Shown: positions 1 through 11,401 of the stretch, piece after piece
Numbering within the stretch: the stretch's first letter is position 1
How the letters are laid out: every line of letters starts with the position of its first letter
Translations under genes and position numbers: made by a program
Assembly (NCBI GenBank): GCA_001466705.2
Contig: LATX02000200.1
Span: 2,046,001 to 2,110,000, forward strand
Reading direction: 5' to 3'
DNA: 64,000 bases
DNA from: Moniliophthora roreri
Lineage: Eukaryota > Basidiomycota > Agaricomycetes > Agaricales > Marasmiaceae
Notes under the pieces: generated by a model
The model's input: only the letters and a program-made list of their open reading frames with translations
Database searches by the model: none
What the model was told of the DNA's origin: nothing

Positions 1-642
1 TGGGATATGGTGGAAGAAGCGCTTTCCGGGGTTTTGGATACCAAACCCGAAGTGCGAGATAGTTTAGACAGAGCGAGGTCGGTGACCAAGAGCCTGTCAG
101 ACATGATGCGTGCCATAAAAGAGGGACAAGTCACTGCCGATAAAAAGGTTTTGCGGGAAGAAGCACACATGTTTTTGAAGGTACATCTTTTCTTCATTAT
201 GACGCATATCCCAATGACGCTAACCTTCCGCCTCGTGCAGCATGTCGTGCAATTATCTAACGCTGTCAAAATCTACGGTGGTGCCGTATCTAGCACCTTG
301 CGTACGAGTATGGTGAAATTGACAAATTCTACTGAGGAGTTTGCTATACTCCTTCACGTATCCTCGTTCTCGCCATCGCCTGCATCCTCTTCAGCGAGAC
401 CATACTCACCTATGCTTGGCCTCCCCAATCCGCAGTCGCATCTGAATCTTCCGGAGGAAAGACTTAGTCCCGGACTTTCACGTAGTCGAAGCGCTCAAGC
501 GGCAACAACTAGCACGAAGCTTCCCATATCTCCCATTCCAGATGGATCGAAGAGTGCACTTCCCCATCAGTCCTTCAAAGTACCCGTCATCAAGAGGTTC
601 AGGGATAGAGAACCCCGGTTTGACGGCAACGATCCTGGATGA
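1..642 (+). CDS. SOG2: Sog2-like RAM signalling protein, C-terminal part
   Basis: This is the 3' end of a gene that enters from the left edge; the frame is open from base 1. A 60-nt in-frame intron (181-240, GT..AG) should be removed, which joins MFLK to HVVQLSNAVK. The stretch around VSSTLRTSMVKLTNSTEEF followed by ILLHVSSFSP and a Ser/Pro-rich tail matches what I know of the SOG2 domain of fungal RAM-pathway leucine-rich-repeat proteins. These act with the Cbk1/Orb6 kinase in polarity and cell separation. The leucine-rich repeats would lie upstream, outside the window. The last ~90 residues are low complexity and end in a basic patch. The family call rests on remembered similarity of one block, so it is likely rather than certain. 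Confidence 0.6.
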   Translation, partial: WDMVEEALSGVLDTKPEVRDSLDRARSVTKSLSDMMRAIKEGQVTADKKVLREEAHMFLKVHLFFIMTHIPMTLTFRLVQHVVQLSNAVKIYGGAVSSTLRTSMVKLTNSTEEFAILLHVSSFSPSPASSSARPYSPMLGLPNPQSHLNLPEERLSPGLSRSRSAQAATTSTKLPISPIPDGSKSALPHQSFKVPVIKRFRDREPRFDGNDPG

Positions 643-2450
643 CAACCATTTTCTGATCTTTTCATTATTGTATATGTACTACTATACCTTCTTCGTTTAT
701 CATGTTCGGTTGATTTAGCTAGCTCTCGGGTCCGTTCATTATCTCTACGTATCGTATAGTCCATAGTAGGTATTTTATTTCATAGAGCAAGGAATATCAA
801 TCATTTTGAATCGTGGATCCTTACCAAGGCTCGCAAAGGACCAGAGAGTCGGACGAAGAGAATGGGCAAGAACCGTGCCGGGAACACTTCCGCCCATTGA
901 CTCCCGATGTGCAACTAATTGTTCAAAATCCAATAACTGAGAACGATCGGCGGTCTACCTCCCGAGACTAGACGTTGCAGGGTGAAAGACCATGGGGATT
1001 AGCCGTGAAAACTGAGACAATGAACTGGAAGTACAGGTTACCGTTGTACCAATGCCCCCTATATGGTCGCAAGGCTAAGGTGGTGTTTCACCTGAATACT
1101 ATTCACTTGCACTACAATTGCTCATTGCTGTTGGATGTGCTTGGGTAGACAAAAGGAACTCGCAGTCGAACCACCTGCCGAGTGGCCCGAGAACGCCTCG
1201 AAGATCCCAGCTCCGCAAAACAGCGATGTAAACGTGAGCTGACGCCGCCACAACCACGACAACACTGGCACCGGCTCAACCGAGCCAGCCGCAGCCTCCG
1301 CACACCCCTCCAATATCTGGCATCCGTGAGTTGAAATTTGAAACGTTGAAGCACTCTGGCGGTCGCTGAACCATCTTTTCTAGGTCGTCGGCGACTACAC
1401 ACCGATAATGTTGAAGAAATGACTTGATAGTCGCTTGATAACCTGTGGCAAAATCACAGTTCACCGAGGAACACCAGATCTACAGAAGGAGAAAGTTGAT
1501 GTTATCACACTGCATTCAAAGCGTAAAGTGAGAGTGAAGATTGGGGTAAACTCTAACTTGGAAGCATAGTTCCACACGAGGAGAGGGACCTCGGAGCTAG
1601 AGTATGAGCAGGGCAATGGTAGCATGAAATGGAGCAGCTGCAGCCTGACATTCGACTCTCGGCAACCAGAGAGCCGCGCACGCGGCGCCCACGTGGAGTG
1701 TCGATCACCGACATCTCTCAATGACCGACATCGGGTTCGTTCCGTGCATCATCACAGTTATAGTTTTTTCTTACCACTAATTTCCGTTTTAGCTCTGACT
1801 GCAGTCTCATGTAGGCCTCTTGGGCTCTCTATCGCGCTGCAGTTAATGTTGTGGACTGTACGATGCTGACAGTCCACGGTTCTGAGGCATTCGATATGTG
1901 AATTATATGGTAAGAAGATATTGAATCATCTTTCACTACATCCAAAGGAGTGGGTCCGCATAGATATCATCGAACTCTTGACCAGGCACTGCCAGTTATT
2001 CTCCGATCATGGGAATCGCGCATCCCGACTTTTTGACTCACGTATCATCATCGCTCTCTAGCATTCCCGGACTCTGAATTGAAGATCTAAGGAAATTCTG
2101 TATTGCCGCTTCCTATGGACCTGTCCTTTTATCGATTGTCAAGAACTCGTCGCAACCGTTTTCCGAGACGACAGTAACAGGTTCACTGCCGCGCTGCTGA
2201 GAACACGGTCATGTTTCCTTATTTTGAACAAGGACAAGGATCTGACCGTGTCCCATTCAGCAAGGAACTCATCTACTGCCCTCGAATCCGGCGTCAACCA
2301 TCAGATACTACTCCATCCAAGAGTTGCACCTCGACTAACGTTGCTTTTCTCCCAGTGAACTTACTAAGCAAAAACCGCCACATCCGGGTACTCTAATCAG
2401 TTTCGACAATTGAATATCTGAAGCCATCAAGACACTCCGCCTCCTCGATC
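643..2450. other. Intergenic, no gene seen
   Basis: About 1.8 kb with only short overlapping frames on both strands, none with a recognisable domain or consistent splice signals. It contains one perfect 9-bp inverted repeat at 1851-1877. It probably holds the 3' UTR of the Sog2-like gene and the promoter of the DUF6593 gene. Confidence 0.6.
1851..1877. repeat. Perfect 9-bp inverted repeat (hairpin)
   Basis: GTGGACTGT is followed after 9 nt by ACAGTCCAC, a perfect stem of 9 bp. No T-run follows, so it is not a Pol III or bacterial-type terminator. Function unknown; it may be chance. Confidence 0.5.
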
Positions 2451-2457
2451 TATAAAA
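2451..2457 (+). promoter_or_regulatory. TATA box of the DUF6593 gene
   Basis: TATAAAA lies 64 nt before the chosen ATG at 2515, which supports that start over the upstream in-frame start at 2470. Confidence 0.5.
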
Positions 2458-2514
2458 TGAGCCTTCGGTTTGGGTGTCCTCACAAACCTTGCCGTCCTCT
2501 CAGATTCATTGAAG

Positions 2515-3195
2515 ATGAACAATCCCTTCAGCGTCTGGAACAGTAAAGATGGTATCCCCCCATCCATCTACGGAGCTCTACCAGCCGCAGACTCGAGCAC
2601 GGTCCCGTCTTTGTCTTTCAGCTTTGCTCCCAACCCCTCGCTTCTCAATTGCACCGTTGTCGGCCCGGACAACTCCCCCCACTTCTACGTCGTGACGGAC
2701 CCGAATATGCCAAATTACACCGTCTTCAAAGCTCACGACGGCAAAAGCATTGCGCTCATCGAGTGGTCGCAGACACCGAAAGTAGAAATACGAGGGACCG
2801 TAGCTAAACAGGCGGCGGCCACCTTCCTGAGGTTGTCCTCTGATCAAAGGTAGTGGTCCCCGTCTCTTGAAATCACAGCCCTGTCCTGAAAAAAATTGTG
2901 ATATAGGTTCCGCATAATGCAGATCGCAGGACAGGAATATCTGTGGCTTCCTGGTCAGAGCACTATTGCTGTGAGTCAATCCTGGTATGATTTTACACAG
3001 TTTCTCATGCGTTCTTTTGGCTTCTAGTTATACCCTGCAGGTGTAGCTGCGAACAGTAACACGCGACTTGCTCAGATAGCTCGAAACCAGTCTGGTATCG
3101 TTCTCGATATCAACCGACATGCAGCTCAAGCCGGCCTCCTTCCTGCGTGTATCGTTGCCACCGTCCTTCTGCAATGTGGCCGTAACTTTGGATGA
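2515..3195 (+). CDS. DUF6593 domain protein
   Basis: Three exons (2515-2849, 2907-2970, 3028-3195) give a 188-residue protein. Both introns have GT-AG ends and the phases agree. The protein opens with MNNPFSVWN. It has the features I associate with fungal DUF6593: an N-terminal strand with PNYTVFKAHDGKSIALIEWS, a middle FRIMQIAGQEYLWLP block, and a C-terminal block ending LLPACIVATVLLQCGRNFG. That last hydrophobic block sits at the end of most members. No catalytic residue or signal peptide is visible. The family is expanded in agaricomycetes and its function is unknown. The ATG at 2515 is preferred to 2470 because of the TATA box 64 nt before it and the typical family N-terminus. Confidence 0.85.
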
Positions 3196-4105
3196 ATGCA
3201 TTATTCCTTAATTTCTAGATCATTTCTTTTTTTTTTTTTTTTTTTTCATTTTCCGTGTAGCCATAGTATACTACTAGAGCCTTCCGATCGTAACTTACTG
3301 TTGAAGCACTGTATCCGTACGTACTTCACTAACTAACCTCACTGAAATAGAACTGCCAATACGTTATTGTTTTTCGACAATTTTGGAATTCAGCTTTGCC
3401 GCGTTCTATCACCCAAAATCTCACCATACTGGGGCGCCATAGAAATATGAGCGGTAAAAAATGAAAGAAGTGACAGTCGGCCATCTGAGGATTTTGGCAT
3501 GAGATATAGACAACCGCCTCTTCATTCAGATGCTGAATAACTTCTCTCCGAATCAGGTTCTCGAATTTGGCTGCCGCCAAGGGCTCTGCGAGGATGTGCT
3601 AGAGCACCGGAGATATGCTCCCGCCATCGGCGGGCTTCCCGGGGCTTGAACCTGTATCTCAGCCACATCGGTCAATCATTACTATCTGGCGCGGCAACTA
3701 GTGTTGAGCGCTCAAACACCATTGATAATGCTTAAGTAGTTCCTCAGGATGTCCCTCATGGCCATTACATTGCTCCAAGTAAACTGGCGGATACAAGGCC
3801 GATGCAGATACTAGACGTCACCGTGCCTTTGTTGGAACTGGTAAAAACCCACGAATGAGCTTTGTACCTCTCAATCGCTTTTCCAACTCCGCCTCTCCGA
3901 ACGTACCATTTCAAGAGTATTCCGGATCCGCGCCGCTATTCCTAACTACGGCTTTGAACATGGTCACTCACATTAAGTGAACCCTGTGCTCTTGGGGTAC
4001 GGTTCGAGGTTGAGAGCAAGGCTAACATTTCCTTCGGGTGTACTAGTGACTGTGACAGAAGATTATTCATGGTAAAAATCGGGTATTCTAATCTCTGAAT
4101 ATACA
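3196..4105. other. Intergenic with a 19-20 nt T-run
   Basis: About 900 bp between the DUF6593 gene and the convergent MPP6 gene. A homopolymer T-run lies at about 3228-3247. No supported gene. A GGTTCAAGCC-like block on the minus strand near 3650 was considered as a tRNA T-arm and rejected. Confidence 0.6.
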
Positions 4106-4982
4106 TCAGTCGACAGATTTCTTCTTCTTTCGCTGTGGACTTTCCTGGTTAGGTGCAGAGGTAGAGGAACGTTTTCGGTCCGTCTTCTTTGCGCGCGCGC
4201 CATCTACAATGTCCGGAGTGGAGGCTGAATTCTTCTTGTTGGGTTCATCTACACCAGCTGGTTTCATGAATGCATTTGGTAGTGCAGAGCTGGTGTTTGC
4301 TGGTTGGAGAGAGGTTGATCGAAGATCAATGCCAACTCCTGAGGAATCGAATATCGCGAGTTTAGCGCTCGGTAGTGACTTTGTGATAGCTTTTCCAGGT
4401 TTGAGGCTCCCTGTCGAATCCCCAGATATTGACTTGCTTAACATCGTAAGACGCATCGCAGTCTTCTTCCCCTTCTCTGGTTGCGCATCTTCCTGGTCAG
4501 CATTGACTTCAGCTTCTACACCCTCAGCAAGTTTTGGCTCCTCTGCCTGAAAGCCGAAGTGGATCAGGGTTGCGTTCAAACATGATCTCAAGCACGTACC
4601 TGTTCTAAAACCTCTTGACCTTTTCGAAAAACACGTCTCCCTTTAAGCTTTGCGGGTCCGTCGGATGAAGAACTCGCAGTAAGTTTGTTTGCAGCAGGAT
4701 CGGGCAGAGATGGGAAGAGAAACGGGAGATACGAAGAATCATAGCTGACAGAAGTACTACAGCAGAGCTGGTGAGAGGCGTCGGGGGATCGATAATTATA
4801 ACTTGGACTGACCTCAAATCTGCCTTCACTCCCCACGAATCTCGAATTTCCTTGGCAATTTCCCATTGTCCGTCATCCTCGACATTTGCCTTCTCCAGTT
4901 GCGCGTCCTGGGCTTGCTTGTGACGGGCATTTTGCATAAAACGAAGACTCAAGGTCCCCGTGCTGAGGGTTTTACTTGCCAT
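4106..4982 (-). CDS. MPP6: M-phase phosphoprotein 6 / Mpp6-like nuclear exosome cofactor
   Basis: Three exons on the minus strand (4982-4813, 4744-4600, 4546-4106) give 251 residues, with introns of 68 and 53 nt. The N-terminus MASKTLSTGTLSLRFMQNA matches the conserved Mpp6 start (small residues, LS-x-x-L, then R/K-FMQ). A second conserved block, KGRRVFRKGQEVLE, corresponds to the G-R-R/M-x-F motif. Mpp6 binds the nuclear RNA exosome (Rrp40) and helps recruit Mtr4 for rRNA and cryptic-transcript decay. The C-terminus is Ser/Pro-rich and ends in a lysine-rich stretch typical of nuclear RNA-binding proteins. The stop lies at 4106. The fungal protein is longer than the human one because of its disordered tail. 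Confidence 0.85.
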
Positions 4983-5263
4983 GAATGTAAAGGAAAGTTC
5001 GGGTTTGTGCATATTTGTCTTTCGGAAGTTGCATCGCGATTCACAGAGTCTACCTACGAATTTCTACCCACAAGTTTCAATCTTCAATCCGGACTTTCGT
5101 CACTGGTCAAGAACATCTCGGCCTAGAATTCTCGCAGTTAGTAATCCAATGCTCCGAGCCCGCAACTGTACGGGATATCTTGGAACCAGCTGGGAACATG
5201 AATCAGTCAGCAAATCCGTCAAGGCATAAATCTGCCATGACGTCTACGGTTCACTCAGTTGGA
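4983..5263. other. Divergent promoter region, MPP6 and dehydrogenase
   Basis: The ATGs of MPP6 (minus, 4982) and of the dehydrogenase (plus, 5316) are 333 bp apart, so this segment probably carries both promoters. No coding evidence is seen in it. Confidence 0.5.
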
Positions 5264-5270
5264 TATAAAG
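5264..5270 (+). promoter_or_regulatory. TATA box of the dehydrogenase gene
   Basis: TATAAAG, 52 nt before the ATG at 5316. It supports starting at MALPKTTREY rather than at the upstream in-frame ATG at 5259. Confidence 0.45.
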
Positions 5271-5315
5271 TACTCACTGCCGGTTGCAAATTCCCCCATC
5301 ATATCTCAACTCATC

Positions 5316-6785
5316 ATGGCACTTCCAAAGACTACCCGCGAGTATTACTTGGCTGAGGTTGGGGAGTTTTTTCTAGCAGACATGTTCCACACTGATTCGC
5401 TGGTCATTGGCCAGATTGGTACATATGAAAACCTGAAGCTTAGAGAGGTGCCTCTCACACCCCCAAAGTCGTTTGAAGTGCTCGTCAAGATTCATGCCGT
5501 CTCCCTTCAAGTTAGTCCAATGCCCCTTGTAAAAGAATTTGTGGCTAAACCTTGGTCTGTAGTACCGAGACCTCGTCATTTCGAAGGGGCAATACAGGGT
5601 ATTGTACGTCTCTATGCATCTCAATCCTCTCCTTTGCTCACGTCAGAAGCTAGGCCGCCCCCCGAACTCGTACCATGTTCTGACATGGCAGGCGAAGTCA
5701 TTGCTATTGGAGAAGATGTGAAAGAATGGAAGAAGGGGGACCGTGTCTGTGCCAACTTCGCTGCTGACCATATTCACGGCGATCTAACTGCTGAAATTCA
5801 ACGCACTGGCCATGGAGGACAGATCCACGGAGTTCTGACGCAGTACAAGGTCTTCCGTCCTCATGTAAGTGGCCGAGCACTGAAGCTGCTCTGGGTGGCG
5901 TTGACAAACGCGGCTACAGTCCTTGGTGAGGATTCCTGACCATCTCTCCTTCGAGGAAGCCTCGACTTTGCCGTAAGTACCTTTCGATGGTCAACCCTGC
6001 GGTCTTATATGAGCCATGCAGATGCGCTGCTTTGACCGCGTACAACGCTTTATGGGGCCCTGTCCCACTCAAGTCCGGAGATACGGTTTTGGTACTTGGT
6101 ACTGGAGGTGTTTCAATGTGCGTGATTTTACATTCTGCCTATAGTCCTTTTTATCGATGACGATATCCAATAGCTTTGCCCTCCAGTTCGCTGTGGCATC
6201 TGGAGCCACTGCCATTGCCACCTCTTCGTCCGATGAGAAGTTGAAGATCGCCCAGAAGCTCGGGGCCAAGCATGTCATTAACTACAAGAACCATCCTGAT
6301 TGGGATAAGAAGGTTCTCGAGGTCACTAATGGCAGAGGCGTCGACCATGTCATTGAAGTAGGTGGACCAGGAACTCTGGACAAATCTATGTCCGCAGTGA
6401 GGTACCACGGTTGGATCCATACGATTGGTTTCGTCAGTGGTGTATGTGAAATTTTCTCCTTGTCCCGCCCTTTTACCCATAGGTTCCTCTATAGCATGGC
6501 AGCGGTCAAGAGAATGTGATTAGGCAAAGTATCGCTAAAGCTTTCTCCATCCGCGGTATCCAGATTGGTTCCGTTGCCCAGTAAGCTTCTCCCACTTTCA
6601 CTTGCACAGTACCGCTGACATTCTTCTTTTGCAGATTCGAGGACATGAATCGAATGATTCGTGCCAACCCGGACACTACGCGTCCTGTGATCGACAAGGT
6701 GTTCCCCTTCGACGAGGCCATCAAAGCATATGCATACCTCGAATCTCAGGCCCATGTTGGAAAGCTCGTTATCAAGGTAGATTGA
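5316..6785 (+). CDS. Zinc-type alcohol dehydrogenase / quinone oxidoreductase family, NAD(P)-dependent
   Basis: Several exons were spliced by frame: exon 1 ends at 5510, a 41-nt exon spans 5563-5603, exon 3 starts at 5654, and further short introns follow up to the stop at 6785. The product is about 350 residues. The N-terminal GroES-like half contains LVPCSDMAGEVIAIGEDV and a GDRVCANF block. The Rossmann half has the nucleotide-binding turn VLGTGGVSIFALQFAVASGA, then KLGAKHVINYKNHPDWD and GRGVDHVIEVGGPGTL. The ending is AHVGKLVIKVD. The usual structural-zinc cysteine cluster is not evident, so quinone-reductase-like chemistry on a small carbonyl or alcohol is plausible. The substrate cannot be told. 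Fungi carry many paralogs of this type. Confidence 0.88.
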
Positions 6786-7172
6786 TTGAAGTGAAGAATT
6801 CCAAGGTGTACAGTATCCATATGAAAACAAAGTCAAAGTGTAAATCGAATTCATCTTTTTATCACCCTCGACAACGCTTCGGCCCATTAACTGAGATTCC
6901 AACCGCCGATGGTGTAGTGGATGTTCAGCTTCGACTCTGAACCGTAGTTCCGCATGCCTGAGGATCGTAGAAAAATTAGCGTCAATTTGGCGCTTTCCTT
7001 GACTCTTTGGACTGATCGTACAGCGCGGACTGCATTGAGATAGGGGAGTGGATAGAGGGAGTACATCTCACAATATCATATCTTCAGCAATCCAAAATAG
7101 CGATGAATATATCGATGCAGCTACGAAAATAACAGCACATATCTATCATGATCAGTCCTCCATTTCCTCGCT
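6786..7172. other. Convergent intergenic region
   Basis: 3' UTRs of the dehydrogenase (plus) and the FYVE gene (minus). No gene seen. Confidence 0.6.
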
Positions 7173-9671
7173 TTAACTCCCTACCCTCCTGACGTTCCCA
7201 CTTCTCTCGATACTACTCAAAATCCTATCGATCTCCTGTCTGATCTCCTTCAAATTCGCTCTCAGCGTCTTGGCATCCTCAAACTTCCTCTGAGCCGTCG
7301 CCTCTTCTACAAACGTTTCCAATAACGCTTCTTGTTCAAGCAACGGCTGAAGCGCATGTGCCACCTGCGAATCGAGGTCGATAGGAAGTACACTTGGCTC
7401 AGGTGACGGAGATCCAGAGGTCGAATTGGCTCTAGAAGATGGCTTGGGCAAAGACTGTAACGGGAACATATTCTTTTGCAAGAAGAAGTTGGCCCGAGTC
7501 ATTACGGCCGCTTGAACCCGGTCTTGCGAACTACCTGGTTTAAGCGGTTTACCATCCGAGCCGGGAAGCTTTCGTATACGTTTGGCAAAGGCGTCGTATT
7601 GAGCGAAGGCTTCTAGCAGACGTTTGCGTACGGCTGCAGCTTCTTTGGTTATGCTTTGTTGGTGGCTTGGGTCCTGGCTGTTACTCGAGTAAGTACGTGA
7701 ATGCACGATATCAGGAATCATTGGCATACTTGAGACTGAGAATCATCTCTTGGAATTGAGGTAACGAATCTTCTATCTCTTTCTCTAGGGCCACAAAGGA
7801 CTGAAAAGATAGAGTTAGTGGGTGCCCAGGGTGAGTACAAAGACGTACATCGTAAAGTCTCACAAATGGTGGCACCACGGCATTCTCCCGCTCGTATTGT
7901 TCCCGTCTGCATCTATGTTAAGTCGGGCTTCTGAAAACGTCGAGAAGTACTCACACAAGCACGGGTCGGCACTCTCGACATATTCTCACTCCCTTCAAAA
8001 ACTTCTCTTCATCCTCTTCGCCTCCTTTACCGCTTCTCTTCTGATCTCCAGGCCCTGTGCGTTTACGAACACCATAATCGACTCCTTCACCAACTTCCTC
8101 AATCTTCCTCGTTTTGGGATCAACGACGAATAGTAACGAACACGGAACAGGCCGAACAGGGTGTTTGACAGGGAGATTGCAAATGATCTTCCCACAGAGT
8201 CGGCAGTGATGTTTGCGATTTGATAGAGGGTGAAATGATGTACTATAGTATAGAAGATGATATATTAGCTGGCCCTTTGACGATACAATCTCTTACCTGC
8301 AATGCGGACACTTGCTCACTTCCGAATCTTCCTGCCATGGTGTGATGCGTTGTTCGGCAGCTACGGCAGCCATTTGAGTTCAAAAGGATAGTCAGTCAAC
8401 AAAGACCAGACTCACCTCTCATATCATTCTTCGCTCCGCCCCCAACAACCCCTTTCCATAGACCACTTCCTCCGGACGACGAATCAAATGACATTGATGC
8501 TCGCAAGTCACTCAAACTCATATCAAATATTGAAGATGCCCTTCGCTCCTGTTTTTGAACAGGAACAATCGCCGGTCTCGCTCTCCGCCCATTCTCGTCA
8601 GGGAAATGTAGTGCAATTAGCTTTTCCAATCTCCTCTCAAGCTTTGTTCTCTCGATCCGTTTCTCACCCATTCCAGTCCCGCCTTCGGTCTTCCCATCTC
8701 GTGTCGCATGTCGAGCGGCAATAAACTCGTCAGTTCGGTGTCGGTAGGAAGGCTTTGGTTGGAAACCTGGCCGATAAGGTGTCTGTACGTGATTTTTGCT
8801 TTGCGGAGACCTGGCAGAGGTTCTCGGAGTAGGAGATTTGGCACTCGGAACGGGCGTAGGCGCAGCAGGTGCTGGAGAAGATGGTTGTGAAACTGCTGAC
8901 GGAGGTGGAGATGATACCGGATGCTCTTGTGGTGGTGGTCGAGAGAGAGGGCTAGGAATTGTGGTTGAAGGTAAGGATGATATTCCATTCACAATCGGCG
9001 TCGCTTGTAACGACGAAGATCGTGGAGAAGGTGCGAGATGTTGCGGTTGGGGTGCAACCAAAGCCACCGTATCTGGTGCCGGAGGTAATGGCCGTTCATC
9101 TCTGACGACCGGACTGGACGATTGAGATAGCGGGGATGGACCAGGACTTGCGATGACACTATGGCGTAAGGAAGATAACGATGTAGTCCGTGAATGAGTC
9201 TGAGGTGCAGATTTCCGAGGAGCGACTCGTCTGAATGTAGTTGTCTTCCGGGGGCTTGGACGTGCTTCTTCCATTGCAGCAGTAGTGCTGGTAGTTGCAA
9301 CTGGTGACGGAGATGCTGTTGACGTTGATGCAACTGGCGGAGACACGGGCCTTGACTCTGGCTCTGGTTCAGGGTCGGGTTCTGGCTCTGTCGGTGGTGT
9401 CGAGGTAGCAGATCCATTCGGTTCCTCGAGCTTTGAATATTCTGTCCTCGTCGGTGATGAGTGGGGTGGTGGAGTTGAGGGAGGTGTAGGTTGCAAGTTC
9501 AGCACAGGAGCCTGCTGCTTTTCACTAATAAAACTTGTCGGTCTCGATACATTTCTAGGTTGTCTCTTGGACTGTTCACGTACATGTTAGTTACTGCGCC
9601 GATGATACTCTGAGCCAACTTGCCTTGTAAGCCTGGTATGGGACACTGTTCGGCGACTCTGGCTCGTGCAT
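7173..9671 (-). CDS. PEP7: FYVE zinc finger, rabenosyn-5 / Pep7-Vac1 type vesicle-tethering protein
   Basis: Start ATG at 9671 (MHEPESPNSVPYQAYK), then a 52-nt GC-AG intron (9572-9623), then a long exon down to about 8418 with a very Pro/Ser-rich N-terminus. After the next introns comes the FYVE finger: CPHC, then RKHHCRLCGKIIC and RICRECRPVL. The R-K-H-H-C-R core binds phosphatidylinositol 3-phosphate. The preceding block AAEQRITPWQEDSEVSKCP is typical of rabenosyn/Pep7. The C-terminal exon (7173 to about 7680) is helical and ends in a coiled coil (LEQEALLETFVEEATAQRKF) resembling the Rab-binding region. The protein should act on early endosomes with Vps21/Vps45 in vacuolar sorting. VPS1, another vacuolar-sorting gene, is 12 kb away but is not an operon partner. 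Confidence 0.85.
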
Positions 9672-9840
9672 GCGCGTTCCTATGGCCTCGATAATATAAT
9701 AAATTGAAATGAGAGAATACTCAGGGTCCTTGAGTCAAGTTGAGCGTGATTTGGGGAGGACGTGGTGGTCGTGGTCAGCAGCAGCTTGCCGGAACCAACG
9801 ATGACCGATTCCCGGATTTTCTATTCTTTGATCCTCTACC

Positions 9841-10971
9841 ATGTCGATACGTTCTGGATTTCTCATTTCGGTACCCATAAGAACTCGGTATTTAACAGGA
9901 CGACCAGCTAGACAAATCACGACTTCATGCCCAAGATTGAACACGACTACTACCACACCACCTACCCCAAACCACATACGAAGAAATACATTCCTAGCCG
10001 CAACACTTATTACAGCTGTATCGGCATATGTAATAGGCTCATTCTTCCCACCACCACCCGTATCTCTGCTCTTCCCAAGGCCAGCACCGGCACCACCATC
10101 TGACGTCAACTCCCCAGAATGTCAGACGTATCTCGCTGAACTCGAGAAAGAGATGCTCTCTCTACCCCTTCTCGAGCAAATGCGCAATGCACCTGATGCC
10201 AGGGAATGGTACGAAGTGCGTCCCTACAAGGAATTTCCTGAGGAACGGCGGGTGAATAACCTTACCGCTGGAGCGTTAAGAGGCCCAGGAAAATTGGCAT
10301 TACCGCCTGTGGTTAGAGCGAGGTGGGATGAGAAGGAGAGTGTTATTGTACTCCACGTCGGGAGAGGATTGTGTGGACATGATGGGATTATTCATGGAGG
10401 ATTGCTGGCAACATTGTTGGATGAGACGTTGGCTAGGACGGTGTGTATTTCGTACCATTTAACTTTTCTGAGTCCTTTCTAATGATTGGCTAGGCTATTA
10501 ATAACCTACCTGAACGTATTGGTGTTACTGCCAAGCTTACGCTCAACTATCGAGCCCCTACCAAGGCAGACCAGGTCCGTCATTTCCATATCTAGCTCGC
10601 ACTTCAAACCTCTTATCAAGTCTCCAGTTCATCGTCATCAGAACTGAGCTCGTTGGAGCCAAAGGCCGTAAGGCAGATGTCAAGGGTCGTGTCGAAGACC
10701 TTAACGGGACTCTACTTGTCGAGGCAACGTGTGTACATTCGTTACTTCTTGTGAAACTTCTGTTTACTCATACTGCGGGAAATCCAGCGCAACATTCATC
10801 CAACCACGATACGCAAAACTCCTCAATAAGGCTGCCATTAGACAGGTGATGGGTGCACCCTCTGAAGAGCATGCACCTGTCCATCTCGCTGATGGTGAGA
10901 ACTTCAAGAGTTTGAAGACTCAGGACGGCACGCATACGCATCTAGGAGACGGAGAAGGCAAGGAAAAATAG
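9841..10971 (+). CDS. Mitochondrial hotdog-fold thioesterase (THEM4/PaaI-like)
   Basis: Four exons (9841-10440, 10494-10574, 10628-10728, 10788-10971) give 321 residues. The N-terminus is rich in Arg/Ser/Thr with no acidic residues and is followed by a hydrophobic segment (FLAATLITAVSAYVIGSFF), which suggests import into mitochondria and anchoring in the inner membrane. The hotdog core has the diagnostic GHDGIIHGGLLATLLDE helix motif, then INNLPERIGVTAKLTLNYRA and the strand VKGRVEDLNGTLLVEATATF. This is the acyl-CoA thioesterase superfamily, so hydrolysis of an acyl-CoA is expected; the chain length cannot be told. The gene is divergent from the FYVE gene with only 169 bp between the ATGs, so a shared promoter is likely. 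Confidence 0.85.
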
Positions 10972-11401
10972 ATTGGGCAACTAGAAGGTGTAGATAATGT
11001 TTTATTACTAACGCTAATAGATGTCACGATTCTACTAGTTTGGTTCGTTCGGATGAAAGTTGAAGAATTTCAGGTTATGGCGCATGTCAGTGAACGAATG
11101 ATATTCCGATTTTCATTGCAGTATGCCGCCCGCAGTACCCCCAGGAGTTTGTGAATCTCAATCTCAGAAAGTTGAATCCCTCAGCGCCGATGCGGAGATT
11201 AGAAACGCAAGTAGTCGTATAATATTGTTCGAAGTTCAAACGGGTAAAATAGATTAGCGGGTCGCTATTGCTCTCATAAGACGTAAAACCCTTCGCAACG
11301 CAGAAACCACTTTCTCTCTCCTTGTACGCCGTTGTGGTAATACAATCTCCCAACTTGAGATAAAGACAATCAACTTGCCAGGTCGCATCGAGATTTGCAT
11401 G
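10972..11401. other. Convergent intergenic region
   Basis: 3' UTRs of the thioesterase gene and the F-box gene; short frames only, nothing supported. Confidence 0.6.

Noticed and set aside
3600..3720. Possible tRNA on the minus strand (GGTTCAAGCC block with a TGGCTGAG-like box)
   Set aside because: The two boxes are nearly adjacent, leaving no room for an anticodon arm, and no acceptor stem pairs.
8488..9125. Plus-strand frames antisense to the FYVE gene
   Set aside because: Low-complexity shadows of the Pro/Ser-rich coding exon on the other strand.
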